A stretch of DNA of 64,000 nt from Simmondsia chinensis. Taxonomy: Eukaryota; Streptophyta; Magnoliopsida; Caryophyllales; Simmondsiaceae. How positions within the stretch are numbered: position 1 is the first letter of the stretch; each line of letters starts with the position of its first letter. A program made the position numbers and the translations under genes. Below, piece by piece: positions 41,608 through 53,297 of the stretch. The stretch lies in the NCBI GenBank assembly GCA_018398585.1, contig JAGTTD010000002.1, forward strand, positions 29,132,186 through 29,196,185, written 5' to 3'. The notes under the pieces were generated by a model, which worked only from the letters and a program-made list of their open reading frames with translations, ran no database searches and was not told the DNA's origin.

Positions 41608-42330
41608 CTAGATGTTCTTTCAACCAATTTCTTAAATGACTTTTTAGGATGTTTGGCCTTGACACATATTTATCATTTGTTAGGTTTGGTCAGATTCCAA
41701 TTAAGAATTAAACTCATTTGTTTAAGACTCTTAACCAAGTTTTAATTTGCATGTGTAAGCCTCGCATGCTATAGATCTAGAGATTCAACAATATAAGAAA
41801 AATTAGAACCAATTTTATATATCGTCAAAACATTTAGGATAAACAGACCACCCTTATAAAATCCTTTCCTTCAACTTTTCTGTTCTTAGTGAGAATCAGG
41901 TTGTCAGACTCAAAAGTTAACTTAAAGCAAGCTTTGTGGAACAAAGCACCCAAGACTAAATTTCTACGTAAATCAGGAACATGCTGTACAATTTGCAAGA
42001 ATTTTCGGAGTTGAGTTTAAGGAGGAGCTTTCCCTTTCTGTGGATAGGGACTAAATTGGAATTGCCCATGAATATCTTCTCGTGATCAGTGGCTTTCCCA
42101 TATTCTTGGAACAGGTTCTTACTAGTGCAAATGTGCCTCGTGGCACCAATATCGACTACCCACTTTACTGTGTTCCCAACCATGTTCACCTCAGAGATCA
42201 TAGTAACAAACACATCTCTTTCACCGGTGAGATTTTCCTAGGGGATGTATTCTATATGCTTTCTAAGTCTGAATTCCTTTCAATAGTTCCTCGAGGTGTG
42301 GCTACCCTTGCCGCATATTAAGCATGTTCC
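41608..42330 (-). pseudogene. D' pre-integrase, protease and zinc knuckle, broken
   Basis: 41956-42213 reads W-V-V-D-I-G-A-T-R-H-I-C, the protease site with Asp kept. The knuckle near 42290-42330 reads C-L-I-C-G-K-G-S-H-T-S-R-N with Tyr in place of the last Cys. 41608-41955 is homologous to 48594-48930 (protease end and pre-integrase) in broken frames. Confidence 0.72.
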
Positions 42331-43107
42331 CTTGATTCTCTTATGGCCATCATCAGCATTGCTTATTGGCCTTTTCCCTTGAGATTGACTTTAATTACTA
42401 CTAGAACCTTCCTCCTGATGATTCGTTCTTGCCTTTTTCCACTGTTCTTGAACTTACCTTTCTTTCCTACAATTCTCAATTCTACATGGTTATCTACCAA
42501 GAAGGATTGTTCACAAGACTTTTCCTTAGGTTGTTTATGGTTCTAATCTTTCAGATTAATATGGAAGATTAGTTCCTCCAACGTCATGTCTTTCTTTTTG
42601 TATTTTAGCGCTACCTTATAGTTCTTCCAAGAGGGAGGCAACTTCTCAATGAGATAATTGGCCGGAAAACTCTCATAGAACTTCTAACCCTCATTTAGTA
42701 TGTTAGTGGACATGGTTACGTATTCATGTATTTGGTCTGATGTTGATTTTTCATCAGCCATAATAAAGGATAGCTACCTATTACAGACATATTTATTGGC
42801 CGCATTGTTGTATGAGCCACTTCCCATATTTCTTGAGCTGTTTTCATGTTACTATAAATTTGGTAAAGAGGTGTTGTCCTGTAGCGGAGAAGCATTGCCC
42901 TACAAGTACGGTTATCCTTCTCAATGTCCTTATTGGACCTCGGTGGGGTTCTATCGTTGAAGAGAGGGTAATGGACCTTGATTTGGTCTAAGAAGAACTC
43001 TATTTTATCAGCCCACTTCTTGTAGTTCTTCCCATACAGAGACATATCAAGTATATAAAGCTTGTGTGAGTCATATTGTGATGACTCATTATAATAAAAG
43101 AATTAGA
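42331..43107 (-). pseudogene. D' Gag capsid, broken
   Basis: 42716-43045 begins M-S-L-Y-G-K-N-Y-K-K-W-A-D-K-I-E-F-F-L, followed by T-C-R-A-M-L-L and T-A-Q-E-I-W-E: the UBN2-type copia Gag core. The downstream half is shifted. Plus-strand frames at 42082-42960 are shadows. Confidence 0.72.
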
Positions 43108-44044
43108 TGGTTAGAAAAATAGGGTAATGAGTGATTAAAATATAACTTTAATACTACAAAATCGAGGTTAATTGATCTCGAGAATTACAAACGAATGGCA
43201 AAAATGATGAAAGAGTAAAAAACAAAAGGGAAAGACTAGATCGAAAAATTGCCGTGCCGTGAAGAACTTCATTGCCCTATCTCGTTTATGCATCCACAAA
43301 GGTACAATGAAACCAATGGCACTTTAACTACCATGGTTAACACAACGCCCACCTTAACAGTGTCATCCGGGGAGATGGACTAGAACGTGCCTCAACTTAC
43401 TCAGTAATAGAAGAGAGAAAGGATAAGGCAAAGTGTCTCATTGAATTTTAACATGCCAAACAGGCTACGAAAAGGCTACATTTATAAAAGAGAAGCTTGC
43501 ACGTTAAGGAAAAGATCATGGCCTAAAAATCCACCCCCAACAAGGAAACTGACAAATGTGGGGTGCTAAGAATACGACGTCAGTTAAGGAAGGAACGATT
43601 ATAGAAAGAGTGGGAATAGAAATGGTCAAAGACGTGTACTTAAGCTTGAGCTTGTAGCCTCGAGCTCGAACCCAGAAAGGACGACAAAACCTCGAGCTAG
43701 TAGTCGCAAGGTCCGCTAGGGATGTCATTTAGAGCACGAATAGACGCCCTTGAGCACTACCCAAATCTAACAACTTGTTTCAAGTTTGTTCACGACAACT
43801 TAAAAATAAGTAAGATGGTCGTAAAAATAAAAGACCAAGTTCGAAAAAGTTCACACCACGATGTGACAGAGCAAGGCATGCGCAAGAGTATGTGGCCCAC
43901 CAAGCCCACTCTAGGCCCACAAGACTTAACCAAGTACAAACATAAGGGGGTATGTGAACTACACTTCCACTTCCAGTCTTCCTGTGTGGGACTAAGATAT
44001 TTATACAAGTTGAACAAAATTAAAGTACACTACCTTAAATTCCA
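43108..44044 (-). repeat. D' 5' LTR, diverged
   Basis: Starts TGGTTAGAAAAATAGGG and ends near TTAAATTCCA, colinear with the array D LTRs (a TTCATTGCCCTA..CGTTTATGC block near 43270, a GCTTGAGCTTGTAGCC block near 43645). About 937 bp. Edges are set by alignment to array D and are approximate. Confidence 0.65.
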
Positions 44045-44312
44045 GTGGGAGTTATAAAGGAATTATTGAGATAACCTATGCAACATAACGAATCGTTAGA
44101 TGAGGTATATTCTTAGATGGATACACTATTCTATGCCCTAATTGAATGTTAATTCATTAAAGCCTGCATCCTAAATTCTTAAAGTCATTGTTGTAATGAG
44201 TTATTTTACTTGGCTCCAAGATTCGCTAACTTCAAATCATTCCCTAAACCCTTATACCTTTAATTTAACTGCTTTCTTGATAGTTTGAGTTATTTACTCA
44301 AACTCTCTAACA
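44045..44312. other. Unassigned spacer between D' and array D
   Basis: AT-rich, with no match to LTRs or coding domains seen by eye. It is the original left flank of array D; the right flank resumes at 56850. Confidence 0.5.
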
Positions 44313-44317
44313 AAACC

Positions 44318-45339
44318 TATTGGAAAAAGTATGGGAAATGACTAACCTAATTCTCGAATTCAAGATGCCAAGACTTACTCGAGATGTGGGCAAATAAACT
44401 TAAACGACACAATGACAAAGATGAACATGATAAACCTTCTATTACACCAACTTGACTTGAGACAAGATAATTAAACAACTTAAATTAAAAGATGAAGAGA
44501 GTAAAGATTGAACCGATGTAATTCGCTGCGCCGTGGAGTTCACCACTGCCTAAGTCATTTATGCCCTTGCTGTGGTACAAATGTGATCATTAGGCACTCC
44601 GACTCCTAAGGTTAACACGGTATCCAATATAGGAGTGTACTCTCAGTTGATGGGTTTGAGTATGCCCCAACTTGCTTAATAACCAGAATAAGAACCAAGA
44701 GAATTTCAAGGGGGGAAAAAAGAATGACTTCTGTATCTTTAAATTTTTTTTTCCTGTGTATCACGCAACCACCCAAAGCATGGTATTTATACACAAAAAT
44801 ACTTGGCGTGCCAGCAAGAATCGGTTAAGCATTATGCGCAAGAAATCTGGCCATAATAAGTAAATCGGCGGATATAGAGGAGCACAAAATCCGGGCACAA
44901 TCAAGACAACAACTGTTATGGAATAAAGTGGGCAGTCAGGTGGTCGAAAGTGTATCTCGAGCTCGAGCCTGGACAACAGAAAAAAGCTTGAGCTAAACAG
45001 CCTCAAGGTTGGACACAAGGGGCCCTCGAGCGAGCATAGCTGCCTAAAGCACAGTCCAAGAGTCTCCCCTGGAGTTCGATAAAGGTAAACAAAATAGAGT
45101 GTCAGTAAAAATTAAAATTCGAGTTTGAAAAAGTTCAGACCACAACTCACTGCGACGTGGCTCGGTAAGTCAGAGCGGGCGCGCGCGTGTGCGTGTGGTT
45201 CACAAAACCCACTCTACTCCTTCCCAAGACTTTACCAAGTATAAGAAGAGATTTAAACTCAAGCCTCCCTCACTACTATTCCTATGTGGGATAGAGGAAG
45301 AACTCTAAAATTGAAGGACACTACCCCGATATTCCAACA
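44318..45339 (-). repeat. Array D LTR L1
   Basis: 1022 bp; starts TATTGGAAAAAG (TG changed to TA) and ends ATTCCAACA. Contains a GC-alternating stretch GGGCGCGCGCGTGTGCGTG at about 45178. A TATA-like box is at 44782-44791. Confidence 0.85.
44782..44791 (-). promoter_or_regulatory. TATA box, array D L1
   Basis: The minus strand reads TATAAATACC. The same place reads TGTAAATACC in L2 and CATAAATATC in L3, so the box has decayed there. Inferred LTR promoter. Confidence 0.45.
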
Positions 45340-46177
45340 ATCCCCATATGATTAAATTTTGACAAAGGAAGAAAAAAAGGAGGTCACCGAGTAATAAGAC
45401 CCACACTTGATGATACTAATGTCTTTTGGACTTGAATCGGCTCCTAATGAACACGCATGTCTCTCAACCACCCAATGGTGAACATAGTCTTGAACTATGA
45501 GCGGTCAGTGTGAAAAGCAAGCACATCCCCTTCATGTTGTTCTTGGGTTGAAATGCACTCCGCAGTCCGAAAGTATGAGGTCCTTCTCAACATAACAGAT
45601 CTGATACCTAGGTACCCAGGAACACTCTAGAGAGCAAGCCCTTATTCTCAACAGAGGGTGTTGTACCACCCCCACATTACTGTAGGTGAGTCGATCAAGT
45701 GTTCTGCCCCACACCACTATCATAGGCTATGAATTACATTAAGAGCATGTAGCTTATCCTCAACATCATGGCAAGTCTACGAGTCCATCAAGTGTGCTGC
45801 CCCACACGACCACTACGAGCTATGGACAACATTAAGAGCCTCGAGCTCATCCTCACTTCATGGTAGAAGCGGTGAGTCATTCAAATGTGTTGCCCCACAC
45901 CACCACAACAGGCTATGGATGACATTAATAGCTTAGAGCTCAACATGAAACATCATGGCCGTTTTAACAGATCTAAGCCACTAGCAACATTATCTCGGAA
46001 GGGGCTAGGCTGGATTAATCACAAATTTCTCAACCATGGCTACATTTAACCCATTGAACATTGAGAATACTCCCGAGACGGGTATCCACTAAGATCAAGA
46101 CACACAAGTGGGCTTAAGCCCCATTCCCTCTGCTGTATCACATACCGCCTTCTTAAAAAGGCCTTTAGTAAGGCGAT
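45340..46177 (-). other. Array D internal 1, 3' untranslated segment
   Basis: Between the RNase H end and L1. Holds the polypurine tract next to L1 (minus strand CATATGGGGAT) and three 93-bp tandem units (45686-45965). Confidence 0.7.
45686..45965 (-). repeat. Three-unit tandem repeat of about 93 bp, internal 1
   Basis: Units start near 45686, 45779 and 45871. Each holds ATCAAGTGTGCTGCCCCACA-like, CTATGGACAACATTAAGAG-like and AGCTCATCCTCA-like blocks. Homologous units are at 51513-51790 in internal 2. Confidence 0.82.
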
Positions 46178-46941
46178 CTACAAATTCTTCTCACTCCTTC
46201 CAAACTCGAGCGAGATTGCAATATTGTTAATAGGGTGCCTTACTACACCATGCCTCATGCGAATATGCCTGCACTTGCCATTATACACCTCACTTTGAGC
46301 AACTCCAATGGTTGCTCGGGAGTCACAATGCATCGAGATAGCATGGGCTTCAAGCATAATAGAATGTCTCCTACCATATTTCTCAGCCATTCAGCTTCCA
46401 AACCTACAATCTTAATAGCAATAAATTACAACTTCATAGTGAATTTCGCAATGCAGGTCTGCTTACAAGATTTCCATGACACGGCACCGTTAGTACGCAT
46501 AAAAACATAGCCACTAGAAGAGTTAATCTCATCAAGGTCAAATACCCAATTGACATCATAGTATTCCTCTAGAACAACAGGGACTAATTTATAACAAAGA
46601 CCCCAGAATATAGTACCTCGAAGATATCTCAAAAGCCCGATAAGAGCAACCCAGTGCTCATCACTTGGACTATAGTTATAACCACTCAATCTACTAACAA
46701 CATAGGCACTACTAAGATGAGTACAATTCATCAAAAATCTAATGCTACCAATGATTTTAGTGTATTCAGCCTGTGACACACTATCTCTTATGTTCCTTTT
46801 TAAGCGAACATTTGGGTCATCGGGAGATTTAGCAGGAGTGTCATCAAAGTGGCAAAACTTCGTCCGTATTGTCTCCACGTAGTGGGATTGACTTAAGATC
46901 GAACCCTCTAGTGATCTAACAATTTTAATTCCAAGTATCAC
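46178..46941 (-). pseudogene. Array D internal 1 RT end and RNase H, two frames
   Basis: 46426-46941 reads L-G-I-K-I-V-R-S, then L-S-Q-S-H-Y-V, C-H-F-D-D-T-P, S-A-Y-V-V-S-R-L-S-G-Y, H-W-V-A-L, L-R-Y-L-R-G-T, S-S-G-Y-V-F and W-K-S-C-K-Q-T-C-I-A. 46178-46390 reads H-C-D-S-R-A-T-I-G-V-A (family form C-D-S-Q) and K-C-R-H-I-R-M-R-H-G-V-V-R. A shift at 46390-46430 parts them. Confidence 0.8.
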
Positions 46942-47425
46942 ATCTATCTTAACTCAAGAAAGACATAGTAGCATTCACAATATTCACACTCATGCCAAAA
47001 ATAAGCATGTCATCAACATAGAAGAAGATAATTACTCAATCTTTATCAACATGCTTAGAGTATGCATCACCACTGTTCTCAACAAAGCCATGCGTGACCA
47101 AAGTGTAATCAAACTTTTGATGCCATTTTTTAGGGTCTTTCTTCAGACCATACGAGGATTTTACATGTTTTCAAACTTTACGCACCATATCTGGAACCTC
47201 GAACCCCTCAGATTGTTCCATATAAATTTCCTCTATAAGGTCACTAGTCAATATGTACGGATGCTAGAGCAATCAAAGCTCTCACAGTGGCTGTCTTAGT
47301 CACAGGTGAATATGAATCAGTCTATTCCTTTTTATTGGGTGTACCCCTTAGCAATTAATCTGGCCTTAAATTTGTCAATTGACCCATTAACCCGCAATTT
47401 CTTTTTGAACGCCCATTTACACCCT
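46942..47425 (-). pseudogene. Array D internal 1 RT N-terminal part, broken
   Basis: In broken frames it reads D-K-F-K-A-R-L-I-A-K-G-Y-T-Q, then after several stops Y-G-L-K-K-D-P-K-K-W and H-G-F-V-E-N-S-G-D-A, then Y-V-D-D-M-L-I-F-G (47009-47020), so the active site itself is preserved. Plus-strand frame 47051-47299 is a shadow. Confidence 0.72.
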
Positions 47426-48291
47426 ATGAGTTTGTCCCCTAGCAAGATCCACTAACACCCAAGAGCTATTACTTATAATTGAGTCCAACTCATTTTTAAT
47501 GGACTCTCTCCAAAGTGGAGCATCCATGGATCTCATGGCCTCATAATAAGTCTTACTTTCAGTAAGTAGTTCTTCTACCCTCTCCTGTTCCACTTATCCT
47601 TTCACTCCCTAGGGATTTCGTACAACTAGACAGTCACTGCTCATTGCTCAGAGAGAGAGAGAATAGATCTTCCTCTAACATGAATGCATTTACAATGCAC
47701 TAATCAAAATTACGGTGTTCAAACAGAAATGTAGTAATAAATTCAGGTCCAAAACTTGTATCAGTTTGAGCCCTCTTACTTCTTCTGAGTTCCCGAACCT
47801 CGGGTTCAAGGGTCGAATGACTAGATGAAGGAGTAAATGCATCAGGCAATGACACATGCATAGATTCTTTCATGGAAACACATGCTCGAAGAACTCGACA
47901 TCCAGAGACTCCATGATCTTACTGAGCCCACGGCTCGAGCTATTCAGTAACATGAATCTATATGCAGCACTATTCAAAGTATAACCAACGAACACAACAT
48001 CTACAGTTGAGGGACCTATTTTACTGCTTTTACATTTGGTACCCCAACTTTAGTTAGACACCCCCATTTTGTGGTATTGCTAGTTAGGCATATAGCCATT
48101 CTATAATACATAAGGTGTTCTATCTAGGTTTTTATGTGGAACCCTATTAAGCATGTGGCATGCAAACAACATGGCTTCCCCTTACAAGCTCGAGGGTAGG
48201 CCTTAGCTAATTAACATAATGTTCATCAGCTCTTTAAGGTTTCTATCATCATCTCTTTAAGGTTTCTATTCTTTCTTCCACCTATATCGTA
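47426..48291 (-). pseudogene. Array D internal 1 integrase C-terminus and linker, broken
   Basis: Homologous to 53298-54040. An E-A-M-R-S-M-D-A-P-L-W-like block lies near 47515-47540 and an L-L-N-S-S-R-like block near 47930. Stops are frequent. Confidence 0.6.
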
Positions 48292-48756
48292 CTATTGGGA
48301 TGTATAAGGGGCTTCATGAATTATGTCACGTTTATGATAATGCTTCTTAAGGAAGGTAGTGTCCTGCTCATCTCCTCTACCAGATCTAACACTTTTGATT
48401 CTACGGTCTAATTGGTTCTCAACTTCTGCCACATACTTGAGGAACATCTCCTCAGCCTCATCCTTAGAACTCAGGAGATACACCTTGCTGAATCTTGAGT
48501 GGTCATTAACGAAGGTAATGTAGTACCTCTTTCCACCTCCATTCAGGGTGTTCTTAAAGTCAACTAACTCACCGTGTACAAGTTCAAGCAGGCTAGATGT
48601 TCGTTCAACTAATTTGTTAAAAGGCTTTTTAGGGTGCTTAGGCTCCACACATATACCACATTTTTTTGGTTCACAGTTGAGAATGAAACTCATTTGTTTA
48701 AGTATCTTAACCGAATTATAATTAACATGTCCAAGCCTAAAATGCCACAAATCCAA
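48292..48756 (-). pseudogene. Array D internal 1 pre-integrase and integrase core
   Basis: Reads M-D-L-W-H-F-R-L-G-H-V-N-Y, C-G-I-C-V-E-P-K-H-P-K-K-P-F (zinc region), then L-E-L-V-H-G-E-L (family H-T-D or H-S-D, so the first catalytic Asp is lost), T-F-V-N-D-H-S-R-F and R-S-G-R-G-D-E (family R-S-D-R-G, second Asp lost). Two catalytic residues are missing. Confidence 0.8.
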
Positions 48757-49195
48757 GGACTCAACAATATAAGTAGAAGCAATGCATTCTTATTCATTTC
48801 TGCATCGAGTTCAAAGAGACCCCTTACAAAAACCCTTCCCCACAAAGTTGGTATTTTGGTGATAACAAGCTTATCAGATATGAAGGTTAGTTTAAAACAA
48901 GCTTTGTTAAGTGATGCACCTGAAGCATGATTTTTCCGTAAATCAGGGACATACAACACATTTTGCAAAGAAAAAACTTCCAGAGTTAAGTTTTAAAAGG
49001 ACCTTTCCCTTGCCAAGAATAAAGACTGAACTAGAATTGCCCATAAATACACACTCTCCCACATCGGCTTTTTCTTACTCCCCGAATAGGTCCTTATTGG
49101 AGCAGATGTGCCTTATGACACCAGTGTCTACAACCCATTCGACCATGTTCCCAACCATATTCACTTTAGAGATTATGGCCGTATAGACATCTCCC
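48757..49195 (-). pseudogene. Array D internal 1 protease, broken
   Basis: Around 49100-49140 the minus strand gives E-W-V-V-D-T-G-V-I-R-H-I-C: catalytic Asp kept, but the usual A-T reads V-I. G-N-S-S-S-V and L-Q-N-V-L-Y-V-P-D-L-R-K-N follow (48690-48968). Confidence 0.72.
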
Positions 49196-50109
49196 CCCTC
49201 GGTGAGCTTGGCCTAGGGTTTGTGCTCTTTAGGCTTTCATAGTCAAAATTCCTTCTTGTAGTCTCTCGAGGTATAGCCTATCTCGCACAGGTCCAGCATG
49301 TTCCTTTGACTCGTTTCCATTGATCTTCAGATTGTTTTGAGGTCTCTTGCCATGGGTCTTCTTCTTCGAGTTAAAGCTTGAGCTCGAGCCTCGATTGGAA
49401 CGTCTCCTGTTCGATGGCTTCGTAAACCTGTCATTTTTTCATGTACCCGTGGACTCATAGAGGTTAGCAGACATAGATGAGTGCTTAGATGACCTCTCTT
49501 TATCTTGTTTTTAATTCTGGTCCTCGAGATCAGTATGGGAAAGTAACTCTGGTAAAGTCATGTCTTTCTTTTTGTGTTTTAGTTGGACCTAATAGTTTTC
49601 CCACGAAGGAGACAATTTCTTAATGAGACAATTTGCTTGAAACATCCCACATTTTTTTTTTCCTTCATTAAGTATATCGGCACACAAGTTTTCATACTCG
49701 TGGATTTGGTCTAAGATAGGCTTATCATCGGTCATAGCGAAAGACAACCACTTAGCGCATACATACTTCTTTGGTGTGTTGCCATCCACACCGTATTTGT
49801 TACACAAGGCTTCCAAGATTTCTTTAGCATTTTTCATCTTACTATAAATCTAGAAAAGTGGGGTTGTCATGTAATGCAGCAACAATCCCCTACTATTTCG
49901 ATTATCTTTCCCGAAGTCTCGACTCGACCTCGGAGGAGCCCTTACACTCGAGAGGGTGTAATTGACATTAATTTGTCCCAGAAAAATTCCATCTTATCAG
50001 ACCGAACTTTATAGTTTTTCCCATCTAAAGGTTCAGTCTTTGACATGCGGGGTATGATTAAACTAGCGTGGGCCATGTTTTGATTACTCATTTAATAAAT
50101 GACTTAGAT
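49196..50109 (-). pseudogene. Array D internal 1 Gag and nucleocapsid, broken
   Basis: The capsid part 49589-49837 reads K-E-I-L-E-A-L-C-N-K-Y-G and K-W-L-S-F-A-M-T-D-D-K-P-I-L-D-Q-I-H-E-Y. The N-terminus near 50040-50095 opens with M-S-N-Q-N-like codons. The knuckle at about 49265-49305 starts C-W-T-C, then meets a stop. Gag is the particle-forming protein. Confidence 0.75.
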
Positions 50110-51166
50110 TGTTGGAATAAGTATGGGAAATGAGCCACCAAATTATCAAATTCGAGATGCCAAGACTAACTCAAGATGGGGGCAAATAAACTTAAACGAC
50201 ATAATGACAAAGATGAACACAATAAACTTCTTATTACAATGACTTGACTGTAGACAAGAAAATTAAATAGCTGAAATTAAAAGATTCAGAGAGGAAAGCT
50301 TGAACTGATGGAATTCGCCGCGTCATGGAGTTCACCATTGCCCTAAGTCTTTTATGCCCCCGCTGCGGCACAAATGGGACCGTCAGGCACTCCGACTCTA
50401 AGGGTTAACACGGCATGTAATACAAGAGTGTACTCTCGGGTGTTGGATTGGAGTATGCCCCAACTTGCTCAGCATCCAGAATAAGAACAGAGAGAATTTA
50501 AAGGGAAAAATGGAATGACTTATGTATTTTTCAGCGTTTTTTTTTTCTATGTATCAGACAACCACCAAATGCACGGTATTTACACGCAAAAATATTTTGT
50601 GTGCAAGCAAGAATCGGTTATGGATTATGGGCAAGAAATTCAATTGTAATTAGAAAACTGCCAGAGATGGAGGAGCACAAAAATACGGGTGCAATCAAGA
50701 CCGCAACGGTTATGGAAGGATGTGGGCAGTTACTCAGTTAAACGCGTATCTCATACTCAAACTTGTAGCCTCGAACTCGAGCCTAGATAAAAGCTCGAGG
50801 TAAACAACCTCGAGGTCTGACACAAGGGACCCTTGAGCTTGAGCATAACATCCTCGAGCAAAGTCTAAGAATCTCCCCCTAGAATTCGATAATGGTAAAT
50901 AAAATATAGGGTCCGCAAAAATAAAAGTCTGGGTTAAAAAAAAAACCCACACCAGAGCACACCACGATGCGGCTCCGCGAGGAAAAGTGGGGCGCTAGCG
51001 AATGCGTGTGTGGTTCATAAAACCCACTCTGTTCCCCTCAAGACTTTACTAAGTGCGCGGAGAGGGTTATATTTAAACTAGAGTTCCCTTCACTATTCAT
51101 CATATGTGGGATAAATGAAAAACACAAGACTCAAAAATTGAAGCACACTACCCCAATATAGCAACA
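50110..51166 (-). repeat. Array D LTR L2 (middle)
   Basis: 1057 bp; TGTTGGAATAAG to TAGCAACA. Serves as 5' LTR of internal 1 and 3' LTR of internal 2. Confidence 0.85.
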
Positions 51167-51923
51167 ATTTGCAGCATGATTCAATTTTGACAATGGAAGA
51201 AAGAAAGGAGGTTATTGAGTAATGAGACCCACACTTGATACAATGCCAATGTCTTTTAGACTTGAATCGGCACCTAGTGAACATGCATGCCCCACAATCA
51301 TCCAATGGTAAACATAGTCTTGAACCATAAGTGGTCAGTGTGAAGAGCACGCACATCCCCTTCATGTGGTTCTTGGGTTGAAACGTACTCCACAATGCGG
51401 ACATATGAGGTCCTTCTCAACAAAACATATCCGATACCTGGGTACTTAGGAATTCTCTAGGGAGTAAGTCCTTACGCTCAACAGTGAATGTTTTACCACC
51501 CCATAATCCCGTAGGTGAGTTCATCAAGTGTGCTGCTCCACACCACCATCATAGGCTATGGACTTTATTAAGAGCATAGAGCTCATCCTTAACATCATGG
51601 TAGGTCAGTGAGTCCATTAAGTGCATTGCCCCACACCACTGCTACAGGCTCTGGACAACATTAAGAGCCTTGAGCTCATCCTCACGTCATGGCAGTAGCG
51701 GTGTGTCCATCAAGTGTACTACCCCACCCCACCACAATGGGCTATGGACAAATTTAAGAGCATAGAGCTCATCCTTGAAAATCATGCTAGTTTTTATAGA
51801 TCCAAGCCACTGGCAGCATTATCTCAGAAGGGGCTAGGGTTGCTTAATGACAAATTGCTCAATCTTGGCCTTATTTGACCCATTGAACATCGAGAATACT
51901 TTGGAGATGGGTATCCACCAAGA
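51167..51923 (-). other. Array D internal 2, 3' untranslated segment
   Basis: Equivalent to 45340-46177 and colinear with it. The polypurine tract next to L2 is decayed. Holds the second set of 93-bp units. No coding signal. Confidence 0.7.
51513..51790 (-). repeat. Three-unit tandem repeat of about 93 bp, internal 2
   Basis: Units start near 51513, 51607 and 51700. Same unit number, length and order as at 45686-45965, so the triplication predates the split of the two internal regions. Confidence 0.82.
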
Positions 51924-52541
51924 TTAAGACACACAAGTGCGCTTAAGCGCCATTATCTCTTCTATATCACATACCACATTCTTAGAAGGGCCTTTACTAA
52001 GGGGATCTACCAAATTCTTCTCAATCCTTACAAACTCGAGCGAGATCACATCATTCTTAATAAGGTGCCCTACTACACCAAGCCTCAGGAGAAATTCCTG
52101 CTCTTGCAATTATACATCTCACTTTGAACAACTCCAATGGTTGCTCGGGAGGCACAATGCATCGAGACTGATAGCCTGGGCTTCCCGCATAATGAATGTC
52201 TCCCGGCACATTCCTCAGCCATTTAGATTCCAAAATCACCATCTCAAGAGCAATAGATTACGACTCCGTGGTCAATTTAGCAATGCAGGTCTGCTTCCAA
52301 GATTTCCACAACACAGCACTGTTACCAAGAATTAAAACATGGCCACTACTATAGTTAATCTCATCATTGTCAGATACCCAATTGGTATCATAGTATCCCT
52401 CTAAAACAACAGGGAATCGTTTATAACAAAGACCCCAATCAATGGTGCCTTGAAGGTACCTCAAAAGCCTGACCAGAGCAACCTAGTGCTCATCACTTGG
52501 AGTATGTATAATGACTCAATCTACTAACAACGTAGACAATA
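51924..52541 (-). pseudogene. Array D internal 2 RNase H, broken
   Basis: 52258-52464 reads [19 protein letters not shown] (family Y-x-D-x-D-W, one Asp kept) and [10 protein letters not shown]. 51924-52109 reads F-V-R-I-E-K-N-L-V-D-P-L-S-K-G (family A-D-x-x-T-K-G end). Several shifts. Confidence 0.76.
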
Positions 52542-53297
52542 TCAGGACGAGTGCAATAACATAAAAAATATCACGTTACCAATTATTTTAGTGCATTCGG
52601 CCTGTGACACACTATCATCTACGTTCTTTTTTAAGCTAACATTTGGGTCATAGAGAGATTTGGCAGGAGTGTCATCAAAGTGACAAAACTTCCTCACTAT
52701 TTTCTTCACGTAGTGGGATTGACTTAAAGTCAAACCCTAAAGTGATCTAACAATTTTAATTTCAAGCATAACATTAGCCTCACCTAGGCCTTTCATATGA
52801 AAGCATGAACTCAAGAAAAACATAGTAGCATTCACAATAATCACACTCGTGCCAAAAATAAGCATGTCATCAACATATATGTAGATGATTACTCAATCAC
52901 TATCAACATACTTAGAGTACACACATGCATCACCATTGTTCACAACAAAACCACGCATGACTAAAGTGCAGTCAAACTTTTGATGCCAATGTTTAGGAGC
53001 TTTCTTAAGACCATACAAGGACTTTACAAGTTTACAAACTTTATGCTCCATACCTAGAACCTCAAACCCCTCGGGTTGCTCCATGTAAATTTCCTGCTTA
53101 AGGTCAACATTCAAGAAAGCAGTTTTGACCTCCATCTGATGTACTACAAGGTTATGTACGGACGCTAGAGTAATCAAAACTCTCGTTATCATGGTCACGG
53201 GTGAATTGGTATGAAAGAAATCTATTCCTTGTTTTTGAGTGTACCCCTTAGCCACTAATCTAGCCTTAAATTTGTCAATTGACCCATCAGCTCTCAA
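52542..53297 (-). pseudogene. Array D internal 2 reverse transcriptase, broken
   Basis: 52893-53297 reads K-F-K-A-R-L-V-A-K-G-Y-T-Q-K-Q-G-I-D, V-H-Q-M-E-V-K-T-A-F-L-N, E-Q-P-E-G-F and L-Y-G-L-K-K-A-P. A stop follows, and then the intact active site Y-V-D-D-M-L-I-F-G (52866-52877). 52542-52733 reads L-S-Q-S-H-Y-V-K-K-I and C-H-F-D-D-T-P. Confidence 0.82.

Larger units (their letters stand above)
41608..44044 (-). mobile_element. Ty1/copia fragment D' (truncated), with 5' LTR
   Basis: Left part 41608-43107 is the 5' half of a copia internal region on the minus strand (start of integrase, protease, nucleocapsid, gag). Right part 43108-44044 is a diverged 5' LTR related to the LTRs of array D. 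Everything 3' of the early integrase is missing: the element is joined directly to the truncated G1 integrase. It is a relative of array D, not a recent copy. Confidence 0.78.

Noticed and set aside
43722..44057. Plus-strand open frame of 111 codons
   Set aside because: Lies wholly within the diverged D' LTR and matches no domain; it overlaps the conserved LTR blocks shared with array D.
45175..45200. Alternating CG/GT stretch as a Z-DNA or origin-like element
   Set aside because: Only about 20 bp, inside an LTR and not conserved in the other two LTRs of array D.
45686..45965. Regularly spaced repeats considered as a CRISPR-like array
   Set aside because: The units are contiguous 93-bp tandem repeats without unique spacers, lie inside a plant copia element and occur again in its second copy.
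48634..49186. Plus-strand open frames over the array D protease
   Set aside because: Antisense shadows of the protease and pre-integrase; the minus strand carries the family motifs.
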